Positions 23,501-37,515 are shown, counted from the first letter of the stretch. The stretch: 64,000 bases of DNA from Sphagnum compactum (GCA_965153455.1 OZ234498.1:2480001-2544000); one strand, 5' to 3'. Program-made: numbers and translations. The notes: generated by a model not told the origin, from the letters alone.

Positions 23501-26500
23501 ATCAAAACATCAAAATGTTGATTCTTTTCAAACTATCTGACGAGGTTTGGATTTGTGCTTAGTGGTTTGAGGCTTTTGTGTCAACTGATGAAACATGAAT
23601 TCTAGTATTGGGTTGATTCTATTATTTTGACGGGGAATTTTTTTGGTTTGCTACCCTTTTCATGATGTTTTGAACTCCAATTTTTCTCTTCTCATTGATT
23701 TGTTGTTTTCATCATCATTGTTTTGTTCAAGCATGAAGGAGTTGTGCATTGTAAACTTCCATTACAGGTGCAGAACTATCAACAACTGGAGCAAGTTGAA
23801 AAATCCCTTAAATATTTGTAACTTTCAAGCACACTTGAGTTTATAACATTACAGGTTTCAACTCACAAGTCCTAATGAAGAATGAAGATGTTCATGTCCT
23901 TCAAGAACCATATTTTCTTGAAAAATATGTGCAATTAGTTCCTTCGTTTATCTACATTTAATACTTATTTATCATTAAGCATTTAAAATTCTTTTTTAAA
24001 TCCACTGAATTTTGCCACTTATTAGTCTTCTAAGAATATCCAATCAATTAAACTTAATGGTATTTGACATCTTCTCCCAAGAATCTAACATGTTTAGACC
24101 ATATTATGTTAATGTGAATTCATTTCCCATCTAAGTCTAGTACATATTTAACCTAGAATATATGAACTGCACTTATTCAATGTAGAGGTAAATCACTTAA
24201 CACATGAATATGTCTAAAACTAAAACCCAATGTTAATTCCAAAAATTCCCTTGTGCGAGGCTCCTAAAGTATGTCTCATATCTGATTGTAGAGCTTTTAT
24301 TCACTTTAATTTCACCTCACATACCTAATGTCTTTATAAGTTTCACACCTACCCATTTATGCAATGAACTACATTTGATGTTACAATTTGGGGTGGCAAT
24401 TGTAAGGTGTTTGTTGAGACTTACACTAAGTTCATTGAATTGAGAACCTTGCCAGCTTTATTTGATCTTCAGGTTGACATGAAATCAAAATTGAAGACAC
24501 TTGCCACATGTTGCCACTTGTAGATTTAAGAAGGAATATCAGTAATTCCTTATTTTCTAATACAAATTGTGTTGAGTTTTGTTACATGTATATACTTGGA
24601 TAAATACAATATATAGTTTTTGAACTGCATATACATGTATGGAAGGAAATTAGGTTCTAATTGTTGTTGTTGTGATGATGGGATAATAAAAATTTGCTGC
24701 TTTAAACTATAGGGGAAGCTGGAAATATCTCCATCTATATAAATGATAAATAACCTAACGAGCATTCATCATGATCATGAAAAGATTAATTAGGTTAAAA
24801 AGCCAAACTAAGGTTGATACTTGATACAACTTCCCATGTTTCAATTTCTAAAATCAAATGCCTTAATCCCAATGAGCTTGTTTGCAATGTCTTTCCAGCT
24901 TCATGAAATGAGGGGATAACTGACAGAAGGGCCTTAGCCTAAGGTTGATCATTGTCATGAAGAAGAATAAAGGAGCCCAGTAGCAATGCTTGCAGTAGCA
25001 ACAAGGAACAATGTAAGAGTCTAGGGCAGTGTGGCCAATTGTAGCAACAAATAGTTATGACATTTCATGAAGTTATTGAACTATTCAACAGCAGCAAACC
25101 CCAGGTTGATAGTACAACCAATAGAGCACACAAGAGTGAAAAAGGTGGATCTAGAGGAGGACGCAATGGAGCTCTCCTCTACTTCAGCACTGCTTCCCAA
25201 TGTAGGTATGTCCAAAAGTTGGATCCCGGACTACTTATAATATACTTCTCACAATCTAGACACATGATGCAAGGGTTTCTTTATCCTTTTGCATTTGTCA
25301 TGGCATCCCTTGCAATCATACACCTGAAACTATTCATCAGGTTTTTGTGATCACCATAGCGAATGTCGGCGAAGAGTATTATGTTTGGCCATGGTGCATC
25401 ATTGTAAGAGGATCATCATTGGGGCTCAGGCAGTAACCTTATATATCTCAAGAGCACTTTTGTTTGTCTGTGGAAGACAGTGATCACATCAAAGATCTCC
25501 AAATCCATAACATATGTTAGCCATTATAATTATCTGAACCAGTTTTATTGTAGAAGAAAGTGCCTTTCAAAGCATTGGCACTCCTCATGGGTATTCATGA
25601 AAACTACAAAGTGTCCAAGGATGGTTATTTACTCCATGGGTGTAGGTCTTGATGATGTTGCAAAAGATAATTTAATTTGTGGCATGCAAAACCCAATATA
25701 CGACAATGTATATGACTCTATGTTGTGTTAGTTCTAACTTTAGGAAGGATGGTGACAAAGAGAGGGAAGAAGTGTTTAAGAAATAAAGAATTAAAGAAGA
25801 TGATGGTGATTCTTGAGTACTTGGCCAAGGATGTTGCAAATGCACAACATTTGTTGGAGTAGCGTATTTTGATGGTCCACCTTTTTGAGACAAAATTCAG
25901 GTGCCACCCTTTCATAGTCTTTGTGAACTTGAAAAGTTGCAATTGTCTAGGCATTACATTTTCCCAACATCTTCTTGATCTCATCAACCCAAACTAACTT
26001 AATTAAGGGTTGAAACTATCCATTTTATCTATTCAAACATGTTGCTAAGAGATCATAAAAAAACCATGAGTCAATTGTTTAAATGTTGTTTGGGTGTTGT
26101 TGGCAAGGTGTGATTTGCTCTTTTTGGATGCCAACTTTAAGGGGCGTTTGGTTATTAGAGATTTAATGTTTTGCATGATAGATATCATTAAAGGAAGCCT
26201 TTCTATGTCATGGGATTACTATGCCAAAACATAAGTTTTATGGCCACATTCATATAGCTACACAGTATAAATAAGACCCATCATTTATGCCATTTTGACA
26301 TAAGAAATTACAAAAATGGCATAAACAACAAGTTCAATTTGACTACAATTGTATTTTTGTAGTCATGAAAGTCACATTTTGGCATAGTGGATATTTGCAA
26401 GTTTATGGCCTATTAAACACGAAGCCAATTGATGTGATATGTTATGATATTGAGCACCTCGACAAGTTAGCTACTTTGGGGATGGATGTGTCTAGATAAT

Positions 26501-28387
26501 TCAAAGCAACCTTTGTATCAGGTGAAAGTATGGTAAAGTAAACAAATTTTGATCCTTGTCACCAATAAAAACAAGTAGCCATAAACAAGTTTTAATGTAT
26601 TAAAAGTACAAATGTTTTTTTATTTAATGATCAACATGAGGATAATTTTGAATTCAATCATAGTGATGTTGATTAATCATCTAATATGCATTCAAATAGA
26701 TTTGAAAAAAATAACTATATTTCAAAAAATTTGTTTTGGTTGTTCAAACTTGTACAAGAAGGTGAAAGTAGGTGAATTATTGAATTCTCCATTTTCAACG
26801 CGATGTAATTTAAAAAGTTACTCAAGTTTAAATATTATAGCAAAATACATCAAATTTCTAATGAAAAAGTAAGTTTAAACTCATATTTGACCAATCATTT
26901 TTAAACATGTTGGTTATCTACTTTTATTGTGCTAAAGTTTTTCAAATTTTATAATCATCTCATTATAAATGCAAAGAAAGGCACAATGCTTTTATTATGT
27001 TATTTTAAATTATTTTAAATTTACTTTCTTCTACTTGTGTCGAAAATTAGACCATTTTTTAATATCCTTGGGGATATTTACTTTTAAAATATACTTTACC
27101 ATGTTTTCACCTTATCATTGTATTTCACATCTTCATTCTTGGCCCTTTTTGCAATTTGAGTTTCTCTCATTTTCTTTTCCTTTGGCATTTTCATTTGGAA
27201 AAAGTAACATGTTTCATATGTTGTGAACAAAGTGTATAAGTTTGTTGGAATGGTTTGGCCAACTTTGCAAATTACAATATTATATCACATATTATGAAAG
27301 TGAATTTCATTTACAATGTTCAAACTAGTGTTGTTTGGTTCTTCTTTTTTGAAAGAACCTTTAGTCCTAGTTTTGACACTTTGAAAAGTTTTGGCCAATT
27401 ATTTTTGCGTGGGTTTGAGCTTGGTTCTTCAAATTTTACCTGAGATGGTAAATGTTGAAAACTTTCACTATTTACATTAAACAAGGTCTTGTTTGGAGTA
27501 TTACGTGAAGGAACTTTTTTTTCACACTATTATTATTTAATTTTTTAATATTCACATATTTTAAGCCATCATAAATTTTTTGCATCAAATTTTGATATCT
27601 TATATTTATAGAAATCTTTATTTATAGTACTTGATTGAAAAGAAGGAGCATATGATGGCCCCCATTTTTCAAAGGTTTTAGTAGTGTAGTGAAAGAAATA
27701 CAACCATCTATTCCCTTGGATAAATAAATTACAATTCTCATTAAACAAGTAGCATACAAATTTGATGTTATGCACCATTACTTACCATTCCATTTCATTC
27801 AAGACAAATAAATGTAGGAAACAAACTTTGATGGATGTATGATTTAGTTTCTAAAAATTAAATTGATATGCATGAATTTGCCACAATCAAGATTTTTATG
27901 TAATGGTAGGTAAATGGAAGTAATTTATTTTTTATTTAAAATAAACAAACTACATAGGGTATGTGTTAGTTTTTAGAATAAACATAACCTTCTTATATAA
28001 CAAATTAAATTGTAAGTTTTAATTATAAACAATCGATATATGGCACTTTATATTTCTACTCACGTATTTTTAAATTCAAAGAAGAGTGTGCCCCCTAATT
28101 TAATTTTTAAACTCGCAATTTTGGCTTTGGTATTTTTTTTCAAATTCAAGAAATAATTATTAGACAACATTGCTTTGAACATTTTAAATGAAATTGGTTT
28201 GGAAACTTCAACTTGGTTTGAAAAGTGCAAAGATTGATTTCATGTACATAGTATAAACTTTCCAAAGTTAGAAATTTTATAAGTATGAAGTTGGGGGGTA
28301 GGGGTGGGGGGTGGGCACTAAATGTTAAGATTTTAAACTACCTTCATCATAGAAAGTTTTTTTCAGCTTGGGTTTTAGGTGAGGGAA

Positions 28388-28431
28388 TTAGGCAATAATA
28401 GGGTTTTTTTCCCCACCTTATTATTGCCTAA
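28388..28431. repeat. 13-bp perfect inverted repeat with 18-nt loop
   Basis: TTAGGCAATAATA at 28388-28400 pairs with its exact reverse complement at 28419-28431. The loop holds GGG, a T run and CCCC, so the stem could lengthen with mismatches. No gene borders it, so a terminator role is unlikely. It may be a small inverted-repeat relic. Confidence 0.75.
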
Positions 28432-29910
28432 ATTTTTAATGACATTATGCACACATTTCAATTCCCTATTTTTAATTATATGACTTTTAAAATTTAATTT
28501 CAAGACCTTTTATTTATTTAAATATTTAATTTTGGTAAGCTTGGAGTTAGAAAGGAAATTAAAATTGTTCTATTACAAGTGGATCATTTCTAAAGTGAGC
28601 TAGGACATGCAAGAGTAGCCACTTCAATGTTTTTCGACAGTTTGTTTTGCTATAGGCACACACTAGAAGTAAAACTGGTATTTGCAACCAATTTTTGTAA
28701 TTAAAAATGTCATTTGCAACTACTACTTTCACTTGTAGACAACATTTCTTAGTTGTGAAAATTGATTGTAAATGATATATTTTCTTTTAGTGAAGGTTAA
28801 CAAATATTTTGCTTAATGTAATTTGCATTATAATTTAGACATATGAGATTTTGGGATTAAACAAAACAATTGCCAATATAACATGTAATTTGAGATACTA
28901 ATATTGGTCAATGCAAATTTAATCCTCATCTAGTTCTTGATGCCCAAATGGAACAATGCAAATAAAGCAAGAAACTTAACTTGATAACAATTCTTATGAT
29001 CTTGCAATATAACATGTTTAACACCTCACAAGATCATAATAAAATATGCACTAATTTCTTTTAACCCATTGTATATGATAAATTTATTATGTTGTTTTAG
29101 CTTTCACATCATGTTGATGCTATTGATGATTATTTACAAATCCAATACCATTGTCTAGTAGAACTTGTGAAATACTTCACAAAGATATATGAGCTTGACA
29201 ATTGATTGCTCAATAAGTTAAATAATAAACCATGTCTAAGTTATGATTGCGAGATGGAAACAAGAAAAAAACACATGAATTAAAGTACAATCATGATCTT
29301 CATGATTTTAGGACAAGGTCAAACAAACTTGTTTTCCAAAAGAATAATCAACAATCAAATAATATTTCCATTGATAACATATAGAAAATAGAAAATTTAA
29401 TAAATAAATGAAAAACAATGCATGAGTTCTTGTTCTACTAATTGAACCTACTAACAATTAGTCCATAAAATGTTCAGTACATACATTACATTTTTAATAA
29501 ATTTTCGTTAATATCATGGATTAATATATATCCCATATTAATTATATTCAAATTTCAAATAACTACATAAAATTATTATAACAATAATTAAATTATAATT
29601 TTACCCAACAATCAATATATTGGACTCTATATTTTAATTTATGTATTTTGCAAATTCAAAGAAAAATGTCCCTCTCTACGAAGTTTAGAAACAAGAGAAA
29701 ATTGAAAATTATGAAGGTATTGAATTTTACAAGAAATCAGAACCAATTTACCTACTTAAAAAAAAAAACCTACTTTCTAATTAAAAATAAATAAATTCAA
29801 ACTACGGCATGCCTATTTAAAAAGTATAGCCCACTCGTTGATGTGCACCTCCTAAAGTGGAACCTGATGTCTAATCAACATCAATGCCTTCCATTTTTTC
29901 TTGGAGGGAA

Positions 29911-29985
29911 TTTTGATTTTTGGGAGGTATCTCCCATTATTAGGAGGCATCTCCCATTTTTGGGAAGTATCTTTCATTTTTTGAG
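29911..29985 (+). repeat. three short units, about 23 bp each
   Basis: GGGAGGTATCTCCCATT, AGGAGGCATCTCCCATT and GGGAAGTATCTTTCATT follow one another. Each unit is itself nearly palindromic (GGGAG-NNAT-CTCCC). The third has a paired change (GGGAA/TTTC) that partly keeps the symmetry. Confidence 0.75.
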
Positions 29986-31004
29986 CATCTCAGTTTTAGA
30001 TTTCATTGGGCTTTACACACAGGAAGGCCCTTGGTTGAGGTCATTACCAAAAAATAGGCTCTTCTGTCTCACACAGGGCCCTTCTTGTGATAATGCCCCC
30101 GACCTAAGGCCTTCCCTACCTCATAAAATGTTCCTGCAGCCCAGTTTTCAATATCCAATACGTATTATTCAATAGTTTTAGCATTAAAAAAAATTGTTCC
30201 CAAGTTTTGTTACACAAAAAATTGAGTTTCCGAGAAAGGATGAAGAACAAGTCCATTGCACAACACATATGCTTAGCCATGCCAATCTAAATTTCCTTTC
30301 GACAATAAGGGCACAATAGGCTATCCCACTATTTAAAGTTCCACAATGGTATGTAAGTAATCTTCTTTTCAGTTTCAATCCAAAGAGAGTCTATTCCTTA
30401 TTAAAGAGAAGTGACATCATCTGTTCAACAATAGTTGACACTTGGTGTGACTCTTGGCAGTTGTTTTGTTTAGAGGTAGATGGCAATAAGTAACTATTCC
30501 TCTAGATGATAATTCCCATAGGAATTTTGTAACTTTAAATCAAGATTATGTGTAAGCTCTAGAGTTAAGGTTCAGAGGGAGTGTATAGATGTAATTCAAT
30601 CTTCATAAAGAGGTCTATGCAAGATTCTTGGGATTCAAGGTTCAACTTATACTAATGTAAATGTTATATTAGAGTTTCACATTCACTGCATACTTTAGTA
30701 AAATTTCCCTTAAAAATTTTAATGCAAGAAATTTCACAATACCTATATGCATATGGTAAAATAGGTTTAAATACTATAAAATCTACTCCCAAGCTCCCAA
30801 CTCCCAATTAGGCGGGTTTGAGTTTATTGCAGACTTTGACAGAGACTATTTACTCTGCAATTCGCAAACACAAAGTACTTGTGGGGCTCTAGCAAGGTCA
30901 TTTCAAATTTCAGCCTTCAATTCATTTTGTATAGTGGAAAATGGAACTTGTTGTAAACCTGCCAACAGATGGAAAGCAGAATACTCTCAATCAGGGTTTT
31001 TTTT

Positions 31005-31250
31005 ACAATTTTCTGACGCAGCTGAAGTGACAATCATCCATAAGATGATTTAGCCAAATTTGGCTACATATTAGATATTAAAGTTTGAATCTTTTAATAT
31101 TCTTGGCTACCTGCTGGAACGTATCATAGAAATCAGGCAATTTGGAAAAAAAAAATTCTTTAAAATCTGATGAATGTTGGCCATTGGTCATTTTTTTCAT
31201 GAAAAATCCTTTGAATAGGTCAAAATCATATTTTTCAGGTTAAAATTTGA
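31005..31250 (+). repeat. R1-tail family member
   Basis: The order GACGCAGCTGAAGTG, AATCATCCATAAG, TTAGCCAAATTTGGCTAC, then TTGGCTACCTGCTGGAACG follows the same order of words as at 51.13-51.26 and 63.84-63.97 kb, with substitutions and small gaps. Confidence 0.6.
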
Positions 31251-33144
31251 TGAAAAGAGTTCAAATACAACTTTTATTTGAAAAGAGTTGTATCTGAGTG
31301 TTGCTTTGTAAAGAATCAATTAAACTAATGTTTTCACCTGAAATTCAAATTCTCTAAATGTTAAGTGCTTTTATCTTTCTAGCCAACGATTCTTGTTTTA
31401 TAATCTCACATTGCAATCCAACCTGTATTTATGTTTTGTAATTTTGAATTTTTTATATGTGTTATTACACATATTCTCATATTCCTTAAATATATTAGGT
31501 TTGTATAGATAGATCTTGCAAGCTTCCTCCAACTTAAGTCACGCAATACCAATAGGCTTAGCTACTTCCTGACTTCCACCCCTCATTGCCATGGCCGACT
31601 TATTATGAGTGCTCAAATTTTTGATATCTAGTTTGTGCTAACTTGATGTCCTTTAAATTCTCCCTTGTTTCTATTACCTTTGTATATTTAAAAAGTCATT
31701 GGTATGTTTATAAATAAAGTTTTGCAAAGGCATTGATGATCTTCTGGATCTAATTGGTCACATCATAGTCATTGAGCTCCCCTTATCAATTCTATGTGCT
31801 TTTGGTGGCTACAATAGTAGTGTCATGTCCAATGCGAATACATTGCTCTGTCCCATATTAATATGTTGAAGTTCTTTCTTTATGCAGTGCTCTCACCCAA
31901 AGTTGAATATTCTATGTGCACAATTACTCTCATTCTCCCCATAATTAAGCATCTTTTAAATTTCAAATTTTATTTCTTTGTTTTAAAATTAGTGATTTAC
32001 ATTCAATCCAAAGGTACTGCTCTTTTAAAAAATTCTTCAAAGGGGTGGAAGCACAATATTATTTTATTTTATTTTATTTATCTAAGAGATATAAGAAAAC
32101 CTGTCAATGTGATCTTGGTATAGGGTGATCATAGTGTGCTTTCATGCAAAGCATGTGACATTAAGCAAGGTTAGCAAGCTTTCTCTTGCACTCCATGCTT
32201 GTCATTCCCACACCTCCAAGGTTGGAAGGTTCAAAAGACTTTCTTCTTGAATGCCATTGGTGAGAGGTGTTTATGGCATACGTAGACAATTGAACCCAAA
32301 ATTGTTTCAAATAGCATAAAAATCCCAAAAACCAATTGTAAACTAGCTACGTTTTCAGTCTCCCATTCAATTGATGAACTCCAAGCCATACCAACTAATT
32401 TTTTCTTTCAAAAAACTTTGTTATTTCTTTGACAAAACAATTGGGAAATTTTTGGAAATTTCTGTTTTAGTGTAAATTCATGTAAATTGACTTTGTTTTT
32501 GGAGAAATTTGCCAACATTTATATATTAAAAAATTGGAAAAAAAACCCCTGATACCAATGTACCCAATATCGATCCAGACAAAGTTTTTGTTGTTCTTTT
32601 TTGGGGGATTGCATCCGCCTTGTTTAGGGTAGTCAACATCCCATAGCGAGGTGCTCACATCACCCAACCCAACCTTTAGCCCAAAACTGCCAAAACTTTT
32701 GAAACTTCCAAACATCAAAGTGTACCTGCCCGATATTTTTCCTCGTGACTGGAAGAAAAAGTGTGGTATCTTATGTAGTCGGAACTTGAGGCATATAACA
32801 AAGTATCTAATGATGAGCTGAAGGATGGGCACCCTGCAAGGTATACAGATGAAAATCTGTATATTAAAATAGGTCTTTGTTTGGATGTGATTGTGTCATA
32901 ATCCTCTCGATCTGTGGCACCCTCTCCCCTTCCTCCCCCCAACCCCCTTTGTGTTTCCCTTTTGGTATTATCAGGACATTTCAATGAGATGGTGTGCTCA
33001 TTTGTTGTTTCACAATTTTTAAACCAATGGAGAAAAAATGATTGAATTTGGAATTATTTTTGTCCATGAAAATTATATAAAATTTACATGTTTTTCCATA
33101 ATTAATTTAGCAAGGTTCTATAAGTAGGTTTTTTTTTCTCTTTT

Positions 33145-33290
33145 TTTCCAATTTTGTGATGTAGCCACACAGGTGATCATCCACAGGAGGAATGAGCCAA
33201 GTTTGGCTACAATCTACAGAGAAAAGTAGAAAACTTCAAAGATACCTCCCATAGTTGGGCAACCTATAGAAATCCATTATGGCACTATGG
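33145..33290 (+). repeat. R1-tail family member next to the SCPL fragment
   Basis: CAATTTTGTGATGTAGCCAC, ATCATCCACAGG and AGCCAAGTTTGGCTAC match the R1 tail. It lies about 400 bp upstream of the first recognisable SCPL exon, so loss of the SCPL 5' half may be connected with repeat-driven rearrangement; this is an inference. Confidence 0.6.
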
Positions 33291-33680
33291 GGAATTCAGA
33301 AAATTGTCCTCAAAATATGGTGATATTGTGGCATTTCCAACCATACTCACCTACCTACCACCTTACCCTTTACTTTGAACTAACACACTCACCACCCTAG
33401 CTTACGTTTTAAGTTATTGATCTACTCCTATTTGCACGTTGACTTACGAATCTTCTAAGTCTTCGATTGTGACGTCACGAATGACTAAAGAGAGATTTCA
33501 ATATGCATGAGATTTGTATTTGTTGGAGCCCCTCCACCTATTGATCTTCTAGATGAGGATTGGGGTATATGATCTCTGAGATATGATGATCAGCTACACG
33601 AATACGCATGGATTGTTGCAACCACGCTGATCATGGCATGACTTATACTGGGAAGTTGATCAACCAATGGGTGGATGCAG

Positions 33681-35770
33681 GGCACTACATCCCTCAGCTA
33701 GCCAAAGTGATCGTCGACAACAACAAAACTGCATCCCTGAAGATCAACTTGAAGGGTTACATGGTGAGGACGATTACCCTGCTGTGCCGATCACCTACAC
33801 GCGTGCATCATATGTGACTGAAATTCCTCTTCATGTGCAAACTGCATGAATTGTAGCTGATCTGATTTCATGAATACTTTGTGATTTGCAGGTAGGTAAC
33901 CCAGACATCGATAACTACTGGGATAGTGTGGGAGACATCGACTATTACTACTCGCACACTATGATATCTGTGGAGACTTACAAGGCTCTCCAGCAGAGTT
34001 GCAACTTTAGCGACGCCAACTGTTGTTCTCAGCAGTGCGATGACGCCTTCAAGCAAGCATATACTGAAATTGGGAACATCGATTACTACAGCATCAATAC
34101 ACCTGCTTGTCTTTCTAGTGCAGCTACGGCTGGCACAGCGGGTTCATCAACTCGCCCAGCTGATTTCTCCCGACTTCACAGAAAAAATCCCGTATGTATA
34201 TTGTACCTTGTAGCTCCGAGCACCACCAAGTTTCTACGTTTTCACAGCTGCGCATGCACACTTTTCCCAATTGCTGTTGTGGTCTGTTGTAAATGCTTGA
34301 TCGCGTACTATCTAAAACAGGTGTTTTCGAAGAGAGCCGGGTTCGATCCATGTAGTGAAAACTATGCTGAAGTCTACTTCAACCGACCTGACCAGCAAGC
34401 GATACATGCGAACATCAGCGGTGAAATTCCGTATCGTTGGACGGCGTGTAGGCAAGTCCTTTGCCCTTAATTATGTTTTATGCCTGAAATGATCCGTATA
34501 GAAGATCTCCACTGCTAGGTACCATGTTGTACATAGCACAATCTGACTGACCATAGTTGCAGGCTGCAGCTCCTAGATGTCTAAGTGCAGCTTACTAGAA
34601 GTTGATGCAGCTTCAGATCATGTATATAATTCTACCCTGGCCTCATTCCCACGGTTCACCACCTTGTTGTCGTCTTCAATTTCTGACTGAGCTTACCAGA
34701 CCTAGTGCAAATCGAGTACTGACATTAGTCCACAGACTGCTCTAGACTGCAGGCGCGCTTATGCGGGGTGGTGACCTTCCGACACTTGAGAGATCTATTG
34801 ATCGACTAATACATATTCTGTCCTTTTGCGTGGACACTGCAGTAATGACCTGCTCTCAAATTGGACGGACCAGGCCTCGTCGATCATCCCCACATATCAT
34901 GACTTCATCGCTGCCGGTCTAAGGATCTGGGTCTTCAGGTACTCTTTCTACCAGAAGCCCCTAAACATCTGAATAGGGAATCATTCTAGCTACACTGGTC
35001 TTTTATAAACCAGCTTATTCGGAGCATTGAATCGTCTGATTCATGCAGCTCTTATGCATGCTGCATAGTCGATGTTTGCAAGATCAATGCAGCTGATACT
35101 TCGACTGCAATGTAGTGGTTTTAGTGTTACTTAGAAACTAGAATCCAGACTTTGATCTGTTGGCTCAGCATGACATATAGATTTTGGACTACTTCCTAAC
35201 TTCATACAAGCATCTACTTGCAGTGGTGATGCAGATAGTGTTGTACCTGTAACTTCGACACGATACTCCATCGAGGCAATGCTGTTGCCCATCGAAACTC
35301 CGTGGTATCCTTGATACGATCAGCAGCAGCAGGTATGAAGCTTCTACACTATATGGAAATCTTAGCTGGAAATCTTAGCTAGGCGTCGATTATGTACCCT
35401 AATGCGGCGATGACCACAAGAAAGATTGAACACAAGATTAGATTAACACAAGAGCATTCATCTTTCGATTCTCGTTTTGCACTCACGCTGAACTAAACCT
35501 CCAAAATGTGAGCTACGAGAAGTATGATGCTGTAGTTATAACACGACCACAATCTTGAGGAAGCTGATTTGTAATTAGTGCATCGCTTGGGGACTATTAT
35601 GGCAGGTGGGAGGGCGGACAGTGAAGTATGGACGACTGACCTTCGTGACGGTAAGAGGAGCAGGGCACGAAGTTCCGCTCTTGCAGCCGAGTCGATTCCT
35701 TCAAATGCTCACAACCTTCATCCAGGGAAATCCGCTTCCTGGGGCTCCCTTCAACACTACGTCCAGTTGA
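33681..35770 (+). pseudogene. serine carboxypeptidase-like (SCPL), 5'-truncated with nonsense codon
   Basis: SCPL enzymes are secreted or vacuolar Ser-Asp-His hydrolases or acyltransferases. Exons seen: 33681-33763, 33892-34191, 34321-34451, 34843-34938, 35224-35332 and 35606-35770. They read GHYIPQLAKVI, LKINLKGYM, VGNPDIDNYWD, YSHTMIS, GFDPCSENYAEVYFNRPD, PYRWTAC, LRIWVFSGDADSVVPV and TFVTVRGAGHEVP, so the Asp and His blocks are present. The nucleophile-serine block (usual GESYAG) and all upstream exons are not found; the expected intron border lies exactly before GHY. In the fifth exon TGA (35312-35314) stands where the family has Trp in WYPW. All six exons still join in frame. The third intron starts with GC (GCAAGT), a known minor donor. 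Either a dead gene fragment or, less likely, a gene with a very long intron and a stop read as an assembly error. Confidence 0.82.
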
Positions 35771-37249
35771 AGTTGTCATAGGCTGCTGGCTTTCAGGAGT
35801 TGTTCATTTTAGGCCTTCAAATTAGTGCACAACTGATTCAAACTAGGACGCATGCATCACATAGGTTATAGCTGTTTTTTCTAATCTTATGCACATTTTG
35901 CACATAATAAGCTGGTCTACAAGTTGCTGATTATTCTTGATCGGAGCTCAACTCATGTCTGATCACAATCCAATTAAATTGCAGCAATAAAAAACAAGCT
36001 TTGCATGTCTAATGTGTCCAGTGTACTCCACCAGCTACAGTTTTGTTTGACCAGAGATGCAATTAAGGACATTGTCCACCAACTCTAAACCACCAATTTT
36101 AGAAAGAATTAATAGCACACTGTTCGAATGTCTTTCTGTGGTGCACCAGCTCCACCCACAGACTTTTTGTTTATAGTGCTAAATTACAGTGCTGAGATCA
36201 TGAGACTCATTGTAAAATTACTAGAGTGCTGATGAGCTTTTGTGTTGGCTTGCTGACCAACAAGTTTGGAGAACATCTGGAACTTTGGTGATGTTTACAA
36301 GCTGAACATTTTAGCACTTTGTTCCAGTTGCATTTTTTTGGGTACTACAAATTGATTGTTGTCCATCAAATTCTTTTTCTATAACCAAACCTCCATTCAT
36401 TGACCATGGATATACATAATTTTATTGGTATTTTAGTTTGAATACTACTCTTAGTACCTTGGCAGCTTCTGTGACAGGGGTCTGTTGAATAATTAACTGA
36501 TTTTGAAATCTCTATAATGTAAACCCCAATTTAGATTGTGTCAAGCTTTGATGCACTACAACTAGTGACATTCCACAATCTTCATGCATTTGCAATGTAA
36601 TGATGTTGGTTGCTCTTTATGAATGTGGTTGTAGCATCCAAAACAACATGAAAAATAAATAGTGAAACAAGTGTTAGTGCAACAATTGGATGTTGCAATG
36701 GGAGTTCACATCAAAACATTCAAGGAATTTCAACAATTTCATTTTTCGAACTCTATGATAGAATGAAAAAACATGAAACATTTTCCACACATTTATAAAA
36801 AAAATTAGCTCAACATGGGTAAGTTTCTTTAACTTTAAGCTTAATAGATTTCTTGAATTGAACGTCAATTGCTTTCATGTGCACCATTTTATTTCTCATT
36901 CTAAATTATGCCATAGATTGAAAAATAATCTAAATGTCAAGATAAGCTTGTGCCAATCATGTCCCTTGCAATTGCTTTTGAATTTGTATTCTCTTCAATT
37001 TTTTAGTTTATGGGTTCATCATTGTTGCTTGAAGGGCAATCAACGAACGTCAATGAAAAGTCATTGTTCAAACTCAATGTCTGTTGTGCTTTTAATAAAT
37101 GTGGAAGATGTAATTTTGCAAATTGTTAATAAGCTCTCTATGTAAATTTTGATCAACGCACTCTCCAAGTTTATTTGTGTCAGAATAGGTTTTTAGGTGG
37201 CCAAAGTTTTGCTCCTTATAATTTTGCTAAGGTGATGGTATGTACCAAT

Positions 37250-37515
37250 GTTGTGCATGTAAGTGTCAATAGCCATGTATACAATGTGTAAATACCATGT
37301 AAGTGTAAATCATTTACTCTTACATGTTTAAAGTTTTTACACTTACATTTACATGAGGCCAATGTAAATATTTGTCAAATACACTTACACGGCCTCATGC
37401 AAAAAATGTAATCATAATGTTGCATGGGATTAAACCCCTCCCCAAATAGAAATTACATAAAACCATATATTTTTATTTTATTTACATGATTTTACACTTA
37501 CACAGAGTGGAAGTC
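37250..37515. repeat. cluster of GTAAGTGTAAA words in both orientations
   Basis: CATGTAAGTGTAAAT near 37293 faces TTTTACACTTACATTTACATG near 37335-37355, and further ACACTTACAC and TTACACTTACAC words follow to 37503. The arms can fold back on each other, as in small inverted-repeat (foldback or MITE-like) elements. I could not fix element ends. Confidence 0.45.

Larger units (their letters stand above)
21124..24900. other. spacer with 3' UTR and repeats, no gene seen
   Basis: Just after 21123 is the likely 3' untranslated region of the HAD gene. The rest is moderately AT-rich, with pyrimidine-rich patches near 22240-22580 and two repeat blocks listed separately. Frames up to about 90 codons show no motif or splice-supported continuation. 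Confidence 0.55.
24901..33680. other. long AT-rich spacer, no gene seen
   Basis: About 8.8 kb. Open frames (for example 25057-25350, 25480-25731, 29843-30175 and, on the minus strand, 32467-32832) lack family motifs and splice-supported neighbours. The 32467-32832 frame contains a Gly/Ser/Phe-rich part and may be a decayed mobile sequence that I cannot name. Short repeats, a hairpin and two members of the R1-tail family are listed separately. Confidence 0.55.
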
